A stretch of DNA of 64,000 nucleotides from Lathyrus oleraceus (lineage: Eukaryota; Streptophyta; Magnoliopsida; Fabales; Fabaceae): contig NC_066580.1 of assembly GCF_024323335.1 (NCBI RefSeq), positions 84,119,391 to 84,183,390 on the forward strand, read 5' to 3'. Below, piece after piece: positions 36,480-47,921 of the stretch. Each line of letters opens with the position of its first letter. Within the stretch, counting starts at the first letter, position 1. A program made the position numbers and the translations under genes. The notes beneath the pieces are model-generated. The model was not told where the DNA came from. It saw only the letters and a list, made by a program, of their open reading frames with translations, and did no database searches.

Positions 36480-37566
36480 GCCTACTGAGATTTAGTTCTT
36501 CGTCAGGTCAGGAATGTGTCTGACATTTTTCAACTCCCAAACAAACCCGTTCAACATGATCTTCACTACACCTTTTCCCACAATCTCACAAGATTGTTCA
36601 TTACCAAGGTAAACTTTACAGAGGTTCCCGGGAACATAATTTTCAAAGAGTTGTTTCTGTGAAGTTGCATGAAAGGATGCTCCAGAGTCTAACACCCAAG
36701 ACTCTTCCTTGCTCTCTAAAGAACATATCAATGCATCACCTCCTCCTGAGGTTGAAGCAATGTTTGCCTCATCTTTCGCCTCCTTGTTCTTCGGTGCACT
36801 CCTGCGCTGATTTTTGTAGTGTTCGGTCTTCCCGCAATTCCAACACTCGATAGTCTTTGAGCTGTTAGAACTATGATGATTTCTGGACTTTGATCGTCTC
36901 ACCTTTGATTTACTGCGTTCGCTTCCTCTGGTTGAACTTCTACCTCTTGACTCTGTATGCAAGACTGAAGAGGTTGATGGTTCACCCGACTCTCTTCGTC
37001 GGATCTCTTCAATGAGAACCAAATCACATACATCATCAAATTTTAACTTGTTGCTTCCCGATGAACTACTCACAGTTGTGACTGTAGCATTCCAACTTTC
37101 TGGAAGGGAAGACAAGAGTATCAAAGCCCGTACTTCTCCATCAAAGTCGATTCCAACTGAACTCAATTGAGTTGTAATAGTGTTGAGTTCGTTCAAATGT
37201 TGCGCTGTTGACGTACCTTCTGTCATCCGTAAATTGAACAACCGCCTCATCAAATGAACTTTATTTGAGGCCGACGGTTTTTCGTACATGCTGGAAAGAG
37301 CATTCATAAGATCAACCGTAGTATTTTATTTTGCAATGTTGAAAGCAACATTACGAGATAACATCAAATCGAATGACTCCAAGAGCTTTTCTATCGAGAA
37401 GGGTCCAGGCACTGTCCTCCATTGTCGTTGGTTCTGTGCCCGTTAGAGGTTCATGCATACCTTTCTTATACAAATAATCCTCTATTTGCATCTTCCAAAA
37501 TCTGAAGCCCGCACCATCGAACTTCTCAATTTTTACCTTTCCTTCGTCTGCCGCCATCGCTCCCAC
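36480..37566 (-). pseudogene. Copia gag and protease, broken
   Basis: Gag starts at 37566 with MGAMAADEGKVKIEKFDGAG and FRFWKMQIEDYLYKKGM, typical of TNT1-like Gag. A frameshift near 37355 and a TAA near 37325 precede the resumed NALSSMYEKPSASNKVHLMR. The zinc knuckle is CWNCGKTEHYKNQRR: the last Cys is Arg, so zinc binding should fail. Protease WVLDSGASFHAT is intact in sequence. A TAA near 36493 interrupts RHIPDLTKN-ISVGQL just before the Tekay 2 junction. Overall dead. Confidence 0.9.
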
Positions 37567-37611
37567 TCGAATCTGACTCCTTTGGATCGCTTCTAAAACA
37601 GGAAGAACTAA

Positions 37612-37626
37612 CCAGCTCTGATACCA
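37612..37626 (-). promoter_or_regulatory. Copia primer binding site
   Basis: On the minus strand TGGTATCAGAGCTGG, complementary to initiator tRNA-Met, two bases from the 5' LTR. Confidence 0.95.
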
Positions 37627-37628
37627 GT

Positions 37629-37979
37629 TGTTAGGAAACTACGCAACATTTCCTCATAGTCAGATTCATGGAATAGCAATATAAATGCGGAATAATAACA
37701 CACAAAGTTGCTAAGACTTTTTATTTACTGGAAAGATAAAATACACATTGTATTTAAGAATTTTTCTCACTAGTGTATTTCTCTAATTATTGAAAATGCT
37801 CTCAATGTTGGAATGAATTTTGTTTTGGCTTTTACATCTTATATAGCCAAAGCATTGGATACATCATCCGTAACCCATTTATTACAGTTCCTATAAAGTA
37901 GTAAAATCTTCCATTTATTTCTAAATAATAAGAAAACAATGACCATCCAAATAATAAGGAAACAATGACTTTTTCAACA
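37629..37979 (-). mobile_element. Copia 5' LTR
   Basis: 351 bp, TGTTAGG...TCAACA in plus reading; 13 substitutions from the 3' LTR. Flanked outside by CCATA at 37980-37984. Confidence 0.95.
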
Positions 37980-38358
37980 CCATATAATTTTTAATGCATT
38001 TCAGCCTAACCGTTATGTTTTTTTAGGATTGCTTTTATATATTCATTAATGTCATGTTAATTCATATGATATTCTTCTCCTTCGATTTTATTAGTTATAA
38101 AATGGTCTATCGAGTGAAGAATGACTACAAAAATTCTTTTAGAATAAAAAGACATGTCAACAAAAAAATATCCCGTTGAGACCTTGCTTGCACTCAAACA
38201 TATACGCTCTAATAAAATTTACAATAAAATTAAATCAATAACAAATAACAATAGAATATAGTTTATTATCCAATCTTATTGATTAAATCATGACAAGACA
38301 TATATCTATTCCGATATGATAAATGATTGGTTCAAAATGATAGAAGAGATACAAATAC

Positions 38359-38526
38359 TTAGGGGTTCATATTATAAGATTTGGAGGAGTAACAACATGG
38401 GGGTTTGGAACATACAAGTGGTTGACAAATATCACCAGGATCTTTACAACAACGTGGTATGGCTTGTACATTTCCAACTTGTACACACGCAATTGTAAGT
38501 ACTAAAACCACAAACTTCAAGAACAT
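38359..38526 (-). pseudogene. Cys-rich peptide frame, unit 0, upstream deleted
   Basis: Same mature peptide and signal sequence as units 1 and 2 from the internal Met (MFLKFVVLVL) onward, 55 residues. The first six codons and upstream DNA were removed by the unit 0 deletion at 38527. Without its usual upstream region it is probably not expressed. Confidence 0.4.
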
Positions 38527-39806
38527 CTTCAATTACCTATTTTATGCCTAAGTTTATATATTAACTTATTTATAGTTTATTGAAAAAACTAAATTGTATT
38601 TTATATTTTTTCTATAACGCGTCAGGTGGAAGGCTTTACAATTTTTAATTTTCATTCCTTTAATTTTAGTGCATATTATATTAATATAAAATAATAATTT
38701 CAGACTTCATTGCATTATTATCTTGTAAAAAAACTACAAATTTGTGAAATTACCGAGGATTGAACTCTAACTGACAAACAACTCACACCCATATAGCCCA
38801 ACTAGCGAATCCATTTGAGTTACCTCACCCATCAAAAAAATATATAAGAGAACTTTTTTTTATACAAAATTAAATATTTTTTAAATGAATATTATTTTCA
38901 GATTTAAATATAAATTATATATATATTTATCTATTTATCATCCTATACGAGGGACGGTAGTGGTCAATGTTTGATATACTCCACCCCGACAATTCAAAAA
39001 GTCTCTCTGTCAGAGTTCATACCCATAATTTAAAAGAATCTTTATGCATGTATCCTTATCCACGTGGGAACCAATGTTTATAGTTGTATAAGTATGTAAG
39101 GAAATTTAAGTACCCTTATCCATATGCATATATCTTGAAAAAATAAATGTGTCAATTTTAAAATACTTATCTTTTTAAGATTTTAATAAAATTAAAAAGG
39201 ATTTCAAGCTTTTTTGTGGAGATATTAAATACACAAACATTTTTTATTACTATTCTTAATATGTTAGTAGTTATAATTTTTTAAAAATAATATACATAAA
39301 AATTAATATAATTGTTTAAATTAACTAAATAACCATATATTGAGTGCGTACATGGTATAGTAGGTACTATGGTACCTGAGTCGCCCCGTGCCTCTTTAAT
39401 TTACTATATAATTATGCAGCCCCCTGTCCATATAATTTTTAATGCATTTCAGCCTAACCGTTATGTTTTTTTAGGATTGCTTTTATACATTCATTAATGT
39501 CATGTTGATTCATATGATATTCTTCTCCTTCGATTTTATTAGTCATAAAATGGCCTATCGACTGAAGAATGACTACAAAAATTCTTTTAGAATAAAAAGA
39601 CATGTCAACAAAAAAGTATCCCGTTGAGACCTTGCTTGCACTCAAACATATACGCTCTAATAAAATTTACAATAAAATTAAATCAATAACAAATAACAAT
39701 AGAATATAATTTATTATCCAATCTTATTGATTAAATCATGACAAGAAATATATCTATTCCGATATGATAAATGATTGGTTCAAAATGATAGAAGAGATAC
39801 AAATAC

Positions 39807-39992
39807 TTAGGGGTTCATATTATAAGATTTGGAGGAGTAACAACATGGGGGTTTGGAACATACAAGTGGTTGACAAATATCACCAGGATCTTTACAACAA
39901 CGTGGTATGGCTTGTACATTTCCAACTTGTACACACGCAATTGTAAGTACTAAAACCACAAACTTCAAGAACATCTTCAATAAAAATTCCAT
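39807..39992 (-). CDS. Putative secreted cysteine-rich peptide, unit 1
   Basis: A 61-residue frame from the ATG at 39992: hydrophobic start MEFLLKMFLKFVVLVLTIAC, a likely signal cleavage after VGNVQA, then a mature part of about 33 residues with six Cys in the order CC-x6-C-x4-C-x4-CC (RCCKDPGDICQPLVCSKPPCC). The pattern suggests disulfide-stabilised folding outside the cell. It does not match legume NCR, defensin, PA1b or Bowman-Birk spacing as I know them, so no function is assigned. A longer frame from an ATG at 40064 exists, but the 39992 start gives a clean signal peptide. An A/T-rich TATA-like TTTATATAATC lies about 35-45 bases upstream. The frame is identical in unit 2, which may reflect recent duplication rather than selection. 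Confidence 0.45.
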   Translation of the reverse strand: MEFLLKMFLKFVVLVLTIACVQVGNVQAIPRCCKDPGDICQPLVCSKPPCCYSSKSYNMNP

Positions 39993-42089
39993 CAAAATTA
40001 GGTAGTCTTGCAAAGAAAACAATGTGATTATATAAAAGTGATTTATATTTCTAAAATATTGCACTTACTTATAGGCATATGGAGAATAAGTCATACTCAT
40101 ATATGGTAATACGCTAACGTAAAAAATTGAATCTAATTTTTTAAAACTATTTTTATATGACTTCGAGGTGTTGACCAACTACTAATATTTTAATTGTTTT
40201 TTACCAAATATTCTAAATACATTTAATCAAAAAAGTTTTTGTCTGTCTTGCTTGCCAATACTTATTTGTGACTAAATATATTTATATATGACTGTGAATA
40301 TTTGACTTATATGTCCACAATTAAATATCATGTGTCTTTATATAAAATTTAAAGCACTTAAAAAAATTAGTACCCGTTCATTCTTATATTAATTTTTATA
40401 TTTAAAGAATAAATTCAACATAAACAAGACCACAAACAATTAAATATTCGATTAAGTGTATGTAAAATAGAAAAACCACACATTTTTAATTGTTTAATAT
40501 AATATTGCTCAACATATTTTTTAGTACTTTTTTAGAGTAAGACTATTATATTTATAAAAAGTACATACTATTTTATTGATAACGAATAAAAAACCATAAA
40601 AAATTAAGGTAAATTTTTTTTATAATTCTCGTTCAACGTATTAACTATTTTAAGGTAACATTTTTTTTAATAATTTCCGGTCAAATAAAAATTCAAAACT
40701 CTTAAAATATTACAATTGCCAATGCTGTCCATTTAATATCTTTTTTGAAGGACGGTTCACATTATAGCTTTGATTATATATTTGTTTCTTTTATATTTTT
40801 TATTCATTTCTTTAATTACCTATTTTATGCCTAAGTTTATATATTAACTTATTTATAGTTTATTGAAAAAACTAAATTGTATTTTATATTTTTTCTATAA
40901 CGCGTCAGGTGGAAGGCTTTACAATTTTTAATTTTCATTCCTTTAATTTTAGTGCATATTATATTAATATAAAATAATAATTTCAGACTTCATTGCATTA
41001 TTATCTTGTAAAAAACTACAAATTTGTGAAATTACCGAGGATTGAACTCTAACTGACAAACAACTCGCACCCATATAGCCCAACTAGCGAATCCATTTGA
41101 GTTACCTCACCCATCAAAAAAATATATAAGAGAACTTTTTTTTATACAAAATTAAATATTTTTTAAATGAATATTATTTTCAGATTTAAATATAAATTAT
41201 ATATATATTTATCTATTTATCATCCTATACGAGGGACGGTAGTGGTCAATGTTTGATATACTCCACCCCGACAATTCAAAAAGTCTCTCTGTCAGAGTTC
41301 ATACCCATAATTTAAAAGAATCTTTATGCATGTATCCTTATCCACGTGGGAACCAATGTTTATAGTTGTATAAGTATGTAAGGAAATTTAAGTACCCTTA
41401 TCCATATGCATATATCTTGAAAAAATAAATGTGTCAATTTTAAAATACTTATCTTTTTAAGATTTTAATAAAATTAAAAAGGATTTCAAGCTTTTTTGTG
41501 GAGATATTAAATACACAAACATTTTTTATTACTATTCTTAATATGTTAGTAGTTATAATTTTTTAAAAATAATATACATAAAAATTAATATAATTGTTTA
41601 AATTAAACTAAATAACCATATATTGAGTGCGTACATGGTATAGTAGGTACTATGGTACCTGAGTCGCCCCGTGCCTCTTTAATTTACTATATAATTATGC
41701 AGCCCCCTGTCCATATAATTTTTAATGCATTTCAGCCTAACCGTTATGTTTTTTTAGGATTGCTTTTATATATTCATTAATGTCATGTTGATTCATATGA
41801 TATTCTTCTCCTTGGATTTTATTAGTCATAAAATGGCCTATCGACTGAAGAATGACTACAAAAATTCTTTTAGAATAAAAAGACATGTCAACAAAAAAAT
41901 ATCCCGTTGAGACCTTGCTTGCACTCAAACATATACGCTCTAATAAAATTTACAATAAAATTAAATCAATAACAAATAACAATAGAATATAATTTATTAT
42001 CCAATCTTATTGATTAAATCATGACAAGAAATATATCTATTCCGATATGATAAATGATTGGTTCAAAATGATAGAAGAGATACAAATAC

Positions 42090-42275
42090 TTAGGGGTTCA
42101 TATTATAAGATTTGGAGGAGTAACAACATGGGGGTTTGGAACATACAAGTGGTTGACAAATATCACCAGGATCTTTACAACAACGTGGTATGGCTTGTAC
42201 ATTTCCAACTTGTACACACGCAATTGTAAGTACTAAAACCACAAACTTCAAGAACATCTTCAATAAAAATTCCAT
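42090..42275 (-). CDS. Putative secreted cysteine-rich peptide, unit 2
   Basis: Same 61 residues as the unit 1 frame at 39807-39992, with the same signal peptide and six-Cys pattern. Its far upstream region is now interrupted by the CACTA transposon 354 bases from the ATG, which could change or abolish expression. Function unknown. Confidence 0.45.
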   Translation of the reverse strand: MEFLLKMFLKFVVLVLTIACVQVGNVQAIPRCCKDPGDICQPLVCSKPPCCYSSKSYNMNP

Positions 42276-42629
42276 CAAAATTAGGTAGTCTTGCAAAGAA
42301 AACAATGTGATTATATAAAAGTGATTTATATTTCTAAAATATTGCACTTACTTATAGGCATATGGAGAATACGTCATACTCATATATGGTAATACGCTAA
42401 CGTAAAAAATTGAATCCAATTTTTTAAAACTATTTTTATATGACTTTGAGGTGTTGACCAACTACTAATATTTTAATTGTTTTTTACCAAATATTCTAAA
42501 TACATTTAATCAAAAAAAAATTTGTCTGTCTTGCTTGCCAATACTTATTTGTGACTAAATATATTTATATATGAATGTGAATATTTGACTTATATGTCCA
42601 CAATTAAATATCATGTGTCTTTATATAAA

Positions 42630-42641
42630 CACTACGCCAAA
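42630..42641. repeat. CACTA left terminal inverted repeat
   Basis: CACTACGCCAAA, perfect inverse of 48962-48973, beginning with the diagnostic CACTA. Confidence 0.95.
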
Positions 42642-42651
42642 AACTGGAATA

Positions 42652-43222
42652 GACAGCGCACCTTAGAGGGCGCTTTATTACAAAAGCGCTCTCTAAAGTG
42701 AAGCGAAAAATAAGGAGCAATAGACAGCGCACTTTAGAGGGCGCTTTTGTAACAAAGCGCCCTCTAAGGTGAAGCGAAAAAATAAGGAGGAGATAGAGGG
42801 ACAACAATACATGGCGCTTTTTAGAAAGCGCCCTCTAAGGTTACCCTTAGAGGGCGCTTTTAATAAAGCGCTGTTATAAGTCCATGTGCATTTCCAGCTT
42901 ATAAAGCGCTTCTGGAAAGCCTTAGAGAGCGCTTTCATAAGCGCCCTCTTAGGCCCCCTTTAGAGGGCGCTTTGTTTCCACAAGCGCGCTCTAAGGTGAA
43001 ACGAAAAAATAAGGAGGAGATAGAGGGACAACAATACATGGCGCTTTTTAGAAAGCGCCCTCTAAGGTTACCCTTAGAGGGCGCTTTTAATAAAGCGCTG
43101 TTATAAGTCCATGTGCATTTCCAGCTTATAAAGCGCTTCTGGAAAGCCTTAGAGAGCGCTTTCATAAGCGCCCTCTTAGGCCCCCTTTAGAGGGCGCTTT
43201 TTTTCCACAAGCGCCCTCTAAT
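42652..43222. repeat. CACTA left subterminal repeats
   Basis: Many copies of TTAGAGGGCGCTTT and its inverse AAAGCGCCCTCTAA, often as closely spaced inverted pairs able to form stem-loops. A unit of about 227 bases is directly duplicated (GGAGATAGAGGGACAACAAT at 42788 and 43015). In the superfamily such motifs bind the TNPA-like protein. The short frames on the minus strand here follow the repeats and are not genes. The following 450 bases to 43679 hold a non-coding leader. Confidence 0.9.
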
Positions 43223-43678
43223 GTCCCCTTTAGTAAACATTAAAATTATAACATACTGCGCGTTTTGTTATTTTCGTTCTTTTTCACGTTAGGATTCTAA
43301 GGCGTTTTCCTTCCACCTCTGTTAGATCTACATTATTACTGCACGTTTCCTCCTTCTACCAATCAAAGGTACACGCTTTTCCCAATTTCTGTTTTATGTT
43401 ATTGCTTTGTTTTAGCTTTGCCCAATTTCTGTTTTACATTATTACTGCGCGTTTCCTCCTTCTACGTTTGTTTCGACCATGATAGCGCTTGCAATAGGAA
43501 ATTGACGGTTGGTTTTTAGTGACCATGATAGCGCATGCAATGGGACTACATTACCCAGTAGTTAGGGTTATACGACCTATGAACATATGATTTTGTGTCA
43601 ATACCAGTATCATTAGAAACCTAGGTCCGAATGTGTTTGAACTCTTCTGAAATTGTTTTTTGTTTATTCTAATTAGTA

Positions 43679-46600
43679 ATGGATAATACATGGATGTCTT
43701 CCAATCGATTGTCGAGAGAGTACGAGAATGGGGTATCAGAGTTCGTTAAGTTTGCCGTTGCGCACGCCGAAGACCCCAGTAGAATGATATGTCCTTGCTT
43801 GGGTTGTTGTTATGGGAAACGGGTTGACGCAGTTCAGTTGACATCGCATCTAATGAGGCATGGAATTGATCGAAGTTATACATGTTGGAATTTGCATGGT
43901 GAGAAAAGTAACGAGAATGTTGAATCGGGGGATAGTACGACCTATGCCTCAAACTATAGTGGCGCAGATACATACGATTGTGATCGAGTTGAAGAGATTG
44001 CAGAAGCACTTGAAGGAGATCTTAAGGATTGTCCCGAAATGTTTGAGAGGTTGGTAAGTGATGCAGAGAAACCTTTGTATGATGGTTGCACTAAATTCAC
44101 AAGATTGTCTGCGGTATTAAAGTTGTACAACTTAAAGGCGGGCAATGGGTGGTCGGATAAAAGTTTCACAGAGTTATTAGCCCTTTTGAAAGATATGCTT
44201 CCTGAGGATAATGTTCTTCCCAATTGAACATATGAGACCAAAAATATGTTGTGCTCTATTGGCATGAGCTATGATAAGATACATGCATGTCCAAACGATT
44301 GCGTTTTGTTTCGAAATGAGTATGCATCGTTAAATGAGTGTCCTAAATGTGGTGTCTCGCGATATAAGAACAAGTTGTCTCCAGCAAAAGTCTTGTGATA
44401 TTTTCCTGTTATTCCGAGATTTAGACGCATGTTTCGTAGTGAAACCGATTCAAGACACTTGACCTGGCATGCAGATGAAAGAATTATAGATGGAAAGTAT
44501 CGACATCCGGCAGATTCACCACAGTGGTTGAAAATTGATAATGATTATCCTGAATTTGGAGAAGAATCAAGAAACCTTCGCTTGGCATTATCTACTGATG
44601 GAATGAACCCACACGGTATCCAGAGTATCTCACACAGTACATGGCCTGTGATTATTATGATTTATAACCTACCTCCATGGCTATGTATGAAGCGTAAGTA
44701 CATGATGTTGTCTATGTTGATTTCTGGACCTAAACAACCAGGGAATGACATAGACGTGTACTTGAAGCCCTTAATCGAAGATTTAAAGATTTTGTGGGAG
44801 ACCGGTGTGGAGGTTTATGATGGATATAGGAAAGAAAGTTTCAACTTGAGGGCGATGTTGTTTGGCACAATTAATGATTTTCCAGCATACGGAAATCTAT
44901 CAGGGTATAGCATAAAAGGTCAATGTGCGTGTCCTATTTGTGAAGATAAAACAGATTGGAAGCGCTTGGAGTTTGCTCAGAAGAATGTCTTTCTCGGTCA
45001 TCGGAGATTCTTAAATTCAAATCATCACTACCGTGGATGGAGAAAGGCGTTCAATGGAGAGACAGAACAAGGCAGAGCTCCACCTGTATTGACGGGTGAT
45101 CAAATTTTTGAAAAGGTGAAAGATTTGGATACTCAGTTTGGCAAGCCTTTTGCCCACACACTTGTCAAAAGTGGGTGGAAGAAGAGGTCAGTTTTTTTTT
45201 AAATTGCCGTATTGGAAGTCCTTGTATGTGAGACATTTTCTTGATGTTATGCATATTGAAAAAAATGTATTTGAAAGTGTTATTGGCACGTTACTCAATA
45301 TACAAGGAAAGTCTAAGGATGGCCTTAAGGCAAGAAAGGACTTGATAGCGATGGGAATAAGAACTGAATTAGGACCCTTGAAGAAAGGAAAACGAACATA
45401 TCTACCTCCTGCTGCTTATACTCTATCTAGAAAGGAGAAAAAAACATTGTGTAAGTTTCTAAGTGAAGTTAAAGTTCCAGAAGGGTACTCTTCAGATATT
45501 AGAAGACTTGTGTCTATGAAAGACCTCAAGTTAAAGAGTTTAAAAACCCATGATTGCCATGTTATAATGGAACATTTTCTCCCAATAGGTATACGTTCTA
45601 TTCTTCCAGAAAAAGTAAGAAGCTCTATAACTAAGTTGTGTTCTTTCTTCAAGTCAATTTGCAGTAAGGTGATCAATCCTACGATCTTACCAATGTTGCA
45701 AAAAGAAATCGTTATTACTTTGTGTGAGCTTGAAATGTTTTTTCCTCCATCATTTTTTGACATAATGGTACATCTAGTTGTTCATCTTATGAAAGAGACA
45801 CAATTGTGTGGACCAGCTTATATGAGATGGATGTACCCTGTTGAACGTTATATGAAAATATTAAAAGGGTACGTAAAGAACCGAAGTCGACCAGAAGGTT
45901 GTATGGTTGAAAGATACATTGTTGAAGAAGCGATTGAGTTTTGTACTGAATATTTGTCTAATGTTCAGTCAATCGGACTCCCCAAGTCTCAGCTTGTCGA
46001 AAAGAAAGAAGGAAAAAATCTAATTGGAAATAAAATCGTGGCAGTATCAAGGGTCGAACGGGATCAAGTGCATTTGTATGTTCTGCACAATGAGAATGAG
46101 GTTGAGCCGTATGTTGAAATTCACAAGGATGTTCTCCGAGGTTTAAATCCCAATAGAAATGAAAATTGGATAGTACGAGAGCACAATCGATGTTTTATAC
46201 CTTGGTTTAAGGATCATATTTATTCAAAGTATTATTCAGATCCCGCTTCAATAACAGAAAGGTTGAGATGCTTAGCATATGGTCCAAGTTTCCATGTTTT
46301 TTCTTATAGCGCATACGCGATTAATGGATACACATTTTATACCAAAGAACAAGATGATAAAAGTATTATGCAGAATAGTGGTGTCACCGTGGTAGCTGAA
46401 GCAATGCACATATCAAGTGTGAAGGACTTAAACCCCAAATTTGCAAATTTGTCGTATTTTGGTGTTATCGAGCGCATTTGGGTGTTTGATTATGAGAAGT
46501 TTCAGATTCCTATATTTGGTTGCAAGTGGGTTGAAAATAATAACGGCATTCGAATGGATAAGTCAGGATTTTTGCAAGTGGATCTTAATAGGGTGGGATA

Positions 46601-46904
46601 CAAAGATGAGTCTTTTATTCTAGCCTCTCAAGCTAGACAAGTGTTCTATGTCAATGATCCGAAAAGTACGAAATGGTCTATAGTTCTTTTTTCCAACAAA
46701 GTAATTGATGAAAACACTGGAGATCAAGGTGATATTGATGTTGAGATTGAATCGTTTACCAGAAATGATCAAGATGAGAATATTATATCAAATGATTCAT
46801 ATATTAGAAATGATCATAATGAGGGTATTTGGATCAATCCAACCGTCCGTGTTGTTAAGAGACATGTAGAACATATTCCAACCAAGAAAAGAAAGAGAAC
46901 TTAG
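43679..46904 (+). pseudogene. TNP2-like CACTA transposase, three lesions
   Basis: Domain order matches plant TNP2 transposases: N-terminal transposase-associated domain (MDNTWMSSNRLSREYENGV, CPCLGCC), then the catalytic Transposase_21 region (NLRLALSTDGMNPHG, YNLPPWLCMKRKYMMLSMLI, GPKQPGNDIDVYL, TINDFPAYGNLSGYS, CPICED), a DUF4218-like part (YMRWMYPVERYMKILKGYVK) and a DUF4216-like part (IERIWVFDYEKFQIPIFGCK). Lesions: TGA at 44225-44227, TGA at 44396-44398 where KVLWYFP is expected, and nine T at 45192-45200 where eight keep the frame. Each is a single-base change, so inactivation is recent. No intron is apparent. It would otherwise act in the nucleus on the element ends. Confidence 0.92.
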
Positions 46905-47027
46905 TGAAAAAGGTACATGTCAAATGATTTTAATTGTTTTCTTTATTACAGGTAAAATGACTTTTATGATTTTAATTGTTTTTACATTTGTCATCTGATT
47001 TTAATTGTTTTCTTTATTACAGGTAAA

Positions 47028-47115
47028 ATGGCTATTATGAAGTCAATCATTCGTGCAAGAGACAAGGGTGTAAAATTTGAAGTACATTGGAGTGCTGAAG
47101 ACCAACTAATTTTTT
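47028..47115 (+). pseudogene. Start of CACTA accessory (TNPA/Transposase_24-like) gene
   Basis: From the ATG at 47028: [20 protein letters not shown] then WSAEDQLI, which resembles the opening of the second protein of plant CACTA elements (similar K-I--AR-KG---V-W---Q-I starts). The similarity stops at about 47115, where ARGONAUTE intron sequence begins. Upstream, ATTTTAATTGTTTTCTTTAT occurs twice (about 46927 and 46999), each copy ending in TTACAG|GTAAAATG, so the gene may have had an upstream splice acceptor. Confidence 0.5.
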
Positions 47116-47862
47116 TTCATCAGGCTTGTGTCTCAATAGAGGATGGGTATCTACCTAAAGTTACTTTTGTAGTGGTCCAAAAGAGACATCACACCCGTCT
47201 CTTTCCTGTCAACCCCAAAGAGACCGATAGAAGTGGAAATATTATGCCAGGTTTTTTCAATATATTTCTCAACGCAGCTGGTATATATTATCATTTGAAT
47301 TTATCACTTTTTGCTGATTTTGTTGTTCTAAATTGTCAAAGGAACCGTGGTAGACACCAGCATTTGTCACCCTAGGGAATTTGATTTTTACCTTAACAAC
47401 CATGCAGGAATTCAGGTAATATTAGCTATGTCATTTAACTTTATGCCATTGTTTACTATTTGTTGCTCAATCGCCTTTTGACAGTTCTGTGTTATTTGCA
47501 TTTGGACGTGTTCTTTTTGCAGGGGACTAGTCGACCAACGCATTATCATGTGCTGTATGATGAAAATAAATTCACTGCAGACCAGCTACAGAGTTTGACC
47601 AATAACTTGTGCTACACGTAATGATATGATTTGCTTTTTTAATCTTAATTAATGTTTTCTAAACTTGTACTGTTTTCATTTAATTTTAGAAGCCTTCTGA
47701 TACTATTTTTTTCCATTCAGTTATGCGAGGTGTACTCGATCTGTCTCAATAGGTTTGTTACTCGATTCCCTTTGCTTGTTTTTGTTTTAGGCTATACAAA
47801 ACTTTAGTTTAACAAAAATGTTATCTTGTATGCAGTTCCTCCTGCCTATTATGCACACTTGC
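47116..47862 (+). pseudogene. AGO: Captured ARGONAUTE PIWI-domain fragment with introns
   Basis: Five exon pieces with GT-AG borders read as plant Argonaute PIWI: 47124-47250 ([36 protein letters not shown]), 47342-47415 ([20 protein letters not shown]), 47523-47617 ([32 protein letters not shown]), 47721-47752 (YARCTRSVSI) and 47836-47862 (VPPAYYAHL). The His in HYHVL is the last residue of the DEDH slicer tetrad. Wording is nearest the AGO1/5/10 clade, with an AGO5-like TADQLQ. Intact introns mean genomic DNA, not a processed transcript, was captured. Similarity stops after YYAHL. With less than half of PIWI and no PAZ or MID it cannot act as Argonaute; it could give rise to small RNAs against the parent gene. 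Confidence 0.93.
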
Positions 47863-47921
47863 TATTATTCACCATGGGTGGATGGGCGTTATTTTGTTTA
47901 GTATTGGTTAGAACTACTAGA

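Larger units (their letters stand above)
16542..37979 (-). mobile_element. Ty1-copia (TNT1-like) retrotransposon, host of two nested elements
   Basis: A complete copia copy on the minus strand: 351-bp LTRs at both ends, 5-bp target duplication CCATA at 16537-16541 and 37980-37984, initiator-Met primer site and polypurine tract. The unoccupied target GTCCATATAATTTT can be read in sister array units at 39428 and 41707. Its polyprotein is split by two Tekay elements (18575-26635 and 27847-36474); removing each leaves one target copy and restores the frame exactly (GQLASDGY and RRTSRTHVPN across the joins). Without them it would be about 4.75 kb. The LTRs differ at 13 of 351 positions, so it is clearly older than its guests. 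Frameshifts, stops and a mutated RT active site show it is dead. Confidence 0.95.
37985..42629. repeat. Tandem array of 2.28-kb units (rest of unit 0, units 1 and 2)
   Basis: Landmarks repeat in fixed order: TAATTTTTAATGCATTTCAG at 37985, 39436 and 41715; the peptide frame at 38359, 39807 and 42090; CTATTTTATGCCTAAG near 38533 and 40817. The period is about 2280 bases. Unit 0 has lost about 830 bases at 38523-38530, where CTTCAAT is shared by both sides, so deletion through microhomology is likely. Units 1 and 2 look almost identical, hence recently duplicated. Apart from the small peptide frame, the DNA is AT-rich and includes a tRNA-like segment near 38755 and 41035. The array is interrupted by the CACTA element and continues at 48977. 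Confidence 0.9.

Noticed and set aside
39454..41928. 63-codon minus-strand frame repeated in units 1 and 2 (39454-39645, 41737-41928)
   Set aside because: It has no ATG at its start, unit 0 carries a stop in the same frame, and no motif is recognised; identity between units follows from duplication.
42604..43165. Overlapping small minus-strand frames sharing KAFQKRFISWKC
   Set aside because: They are translations of the CACTA subterminal repeat duplication, not genes.
47028..47375. 115-residue single-exon protein starting MAIMKSII
   Set aside because: It reads through two introns of the captured Argonaute; the exon-by-exon reading explains the sequence better.
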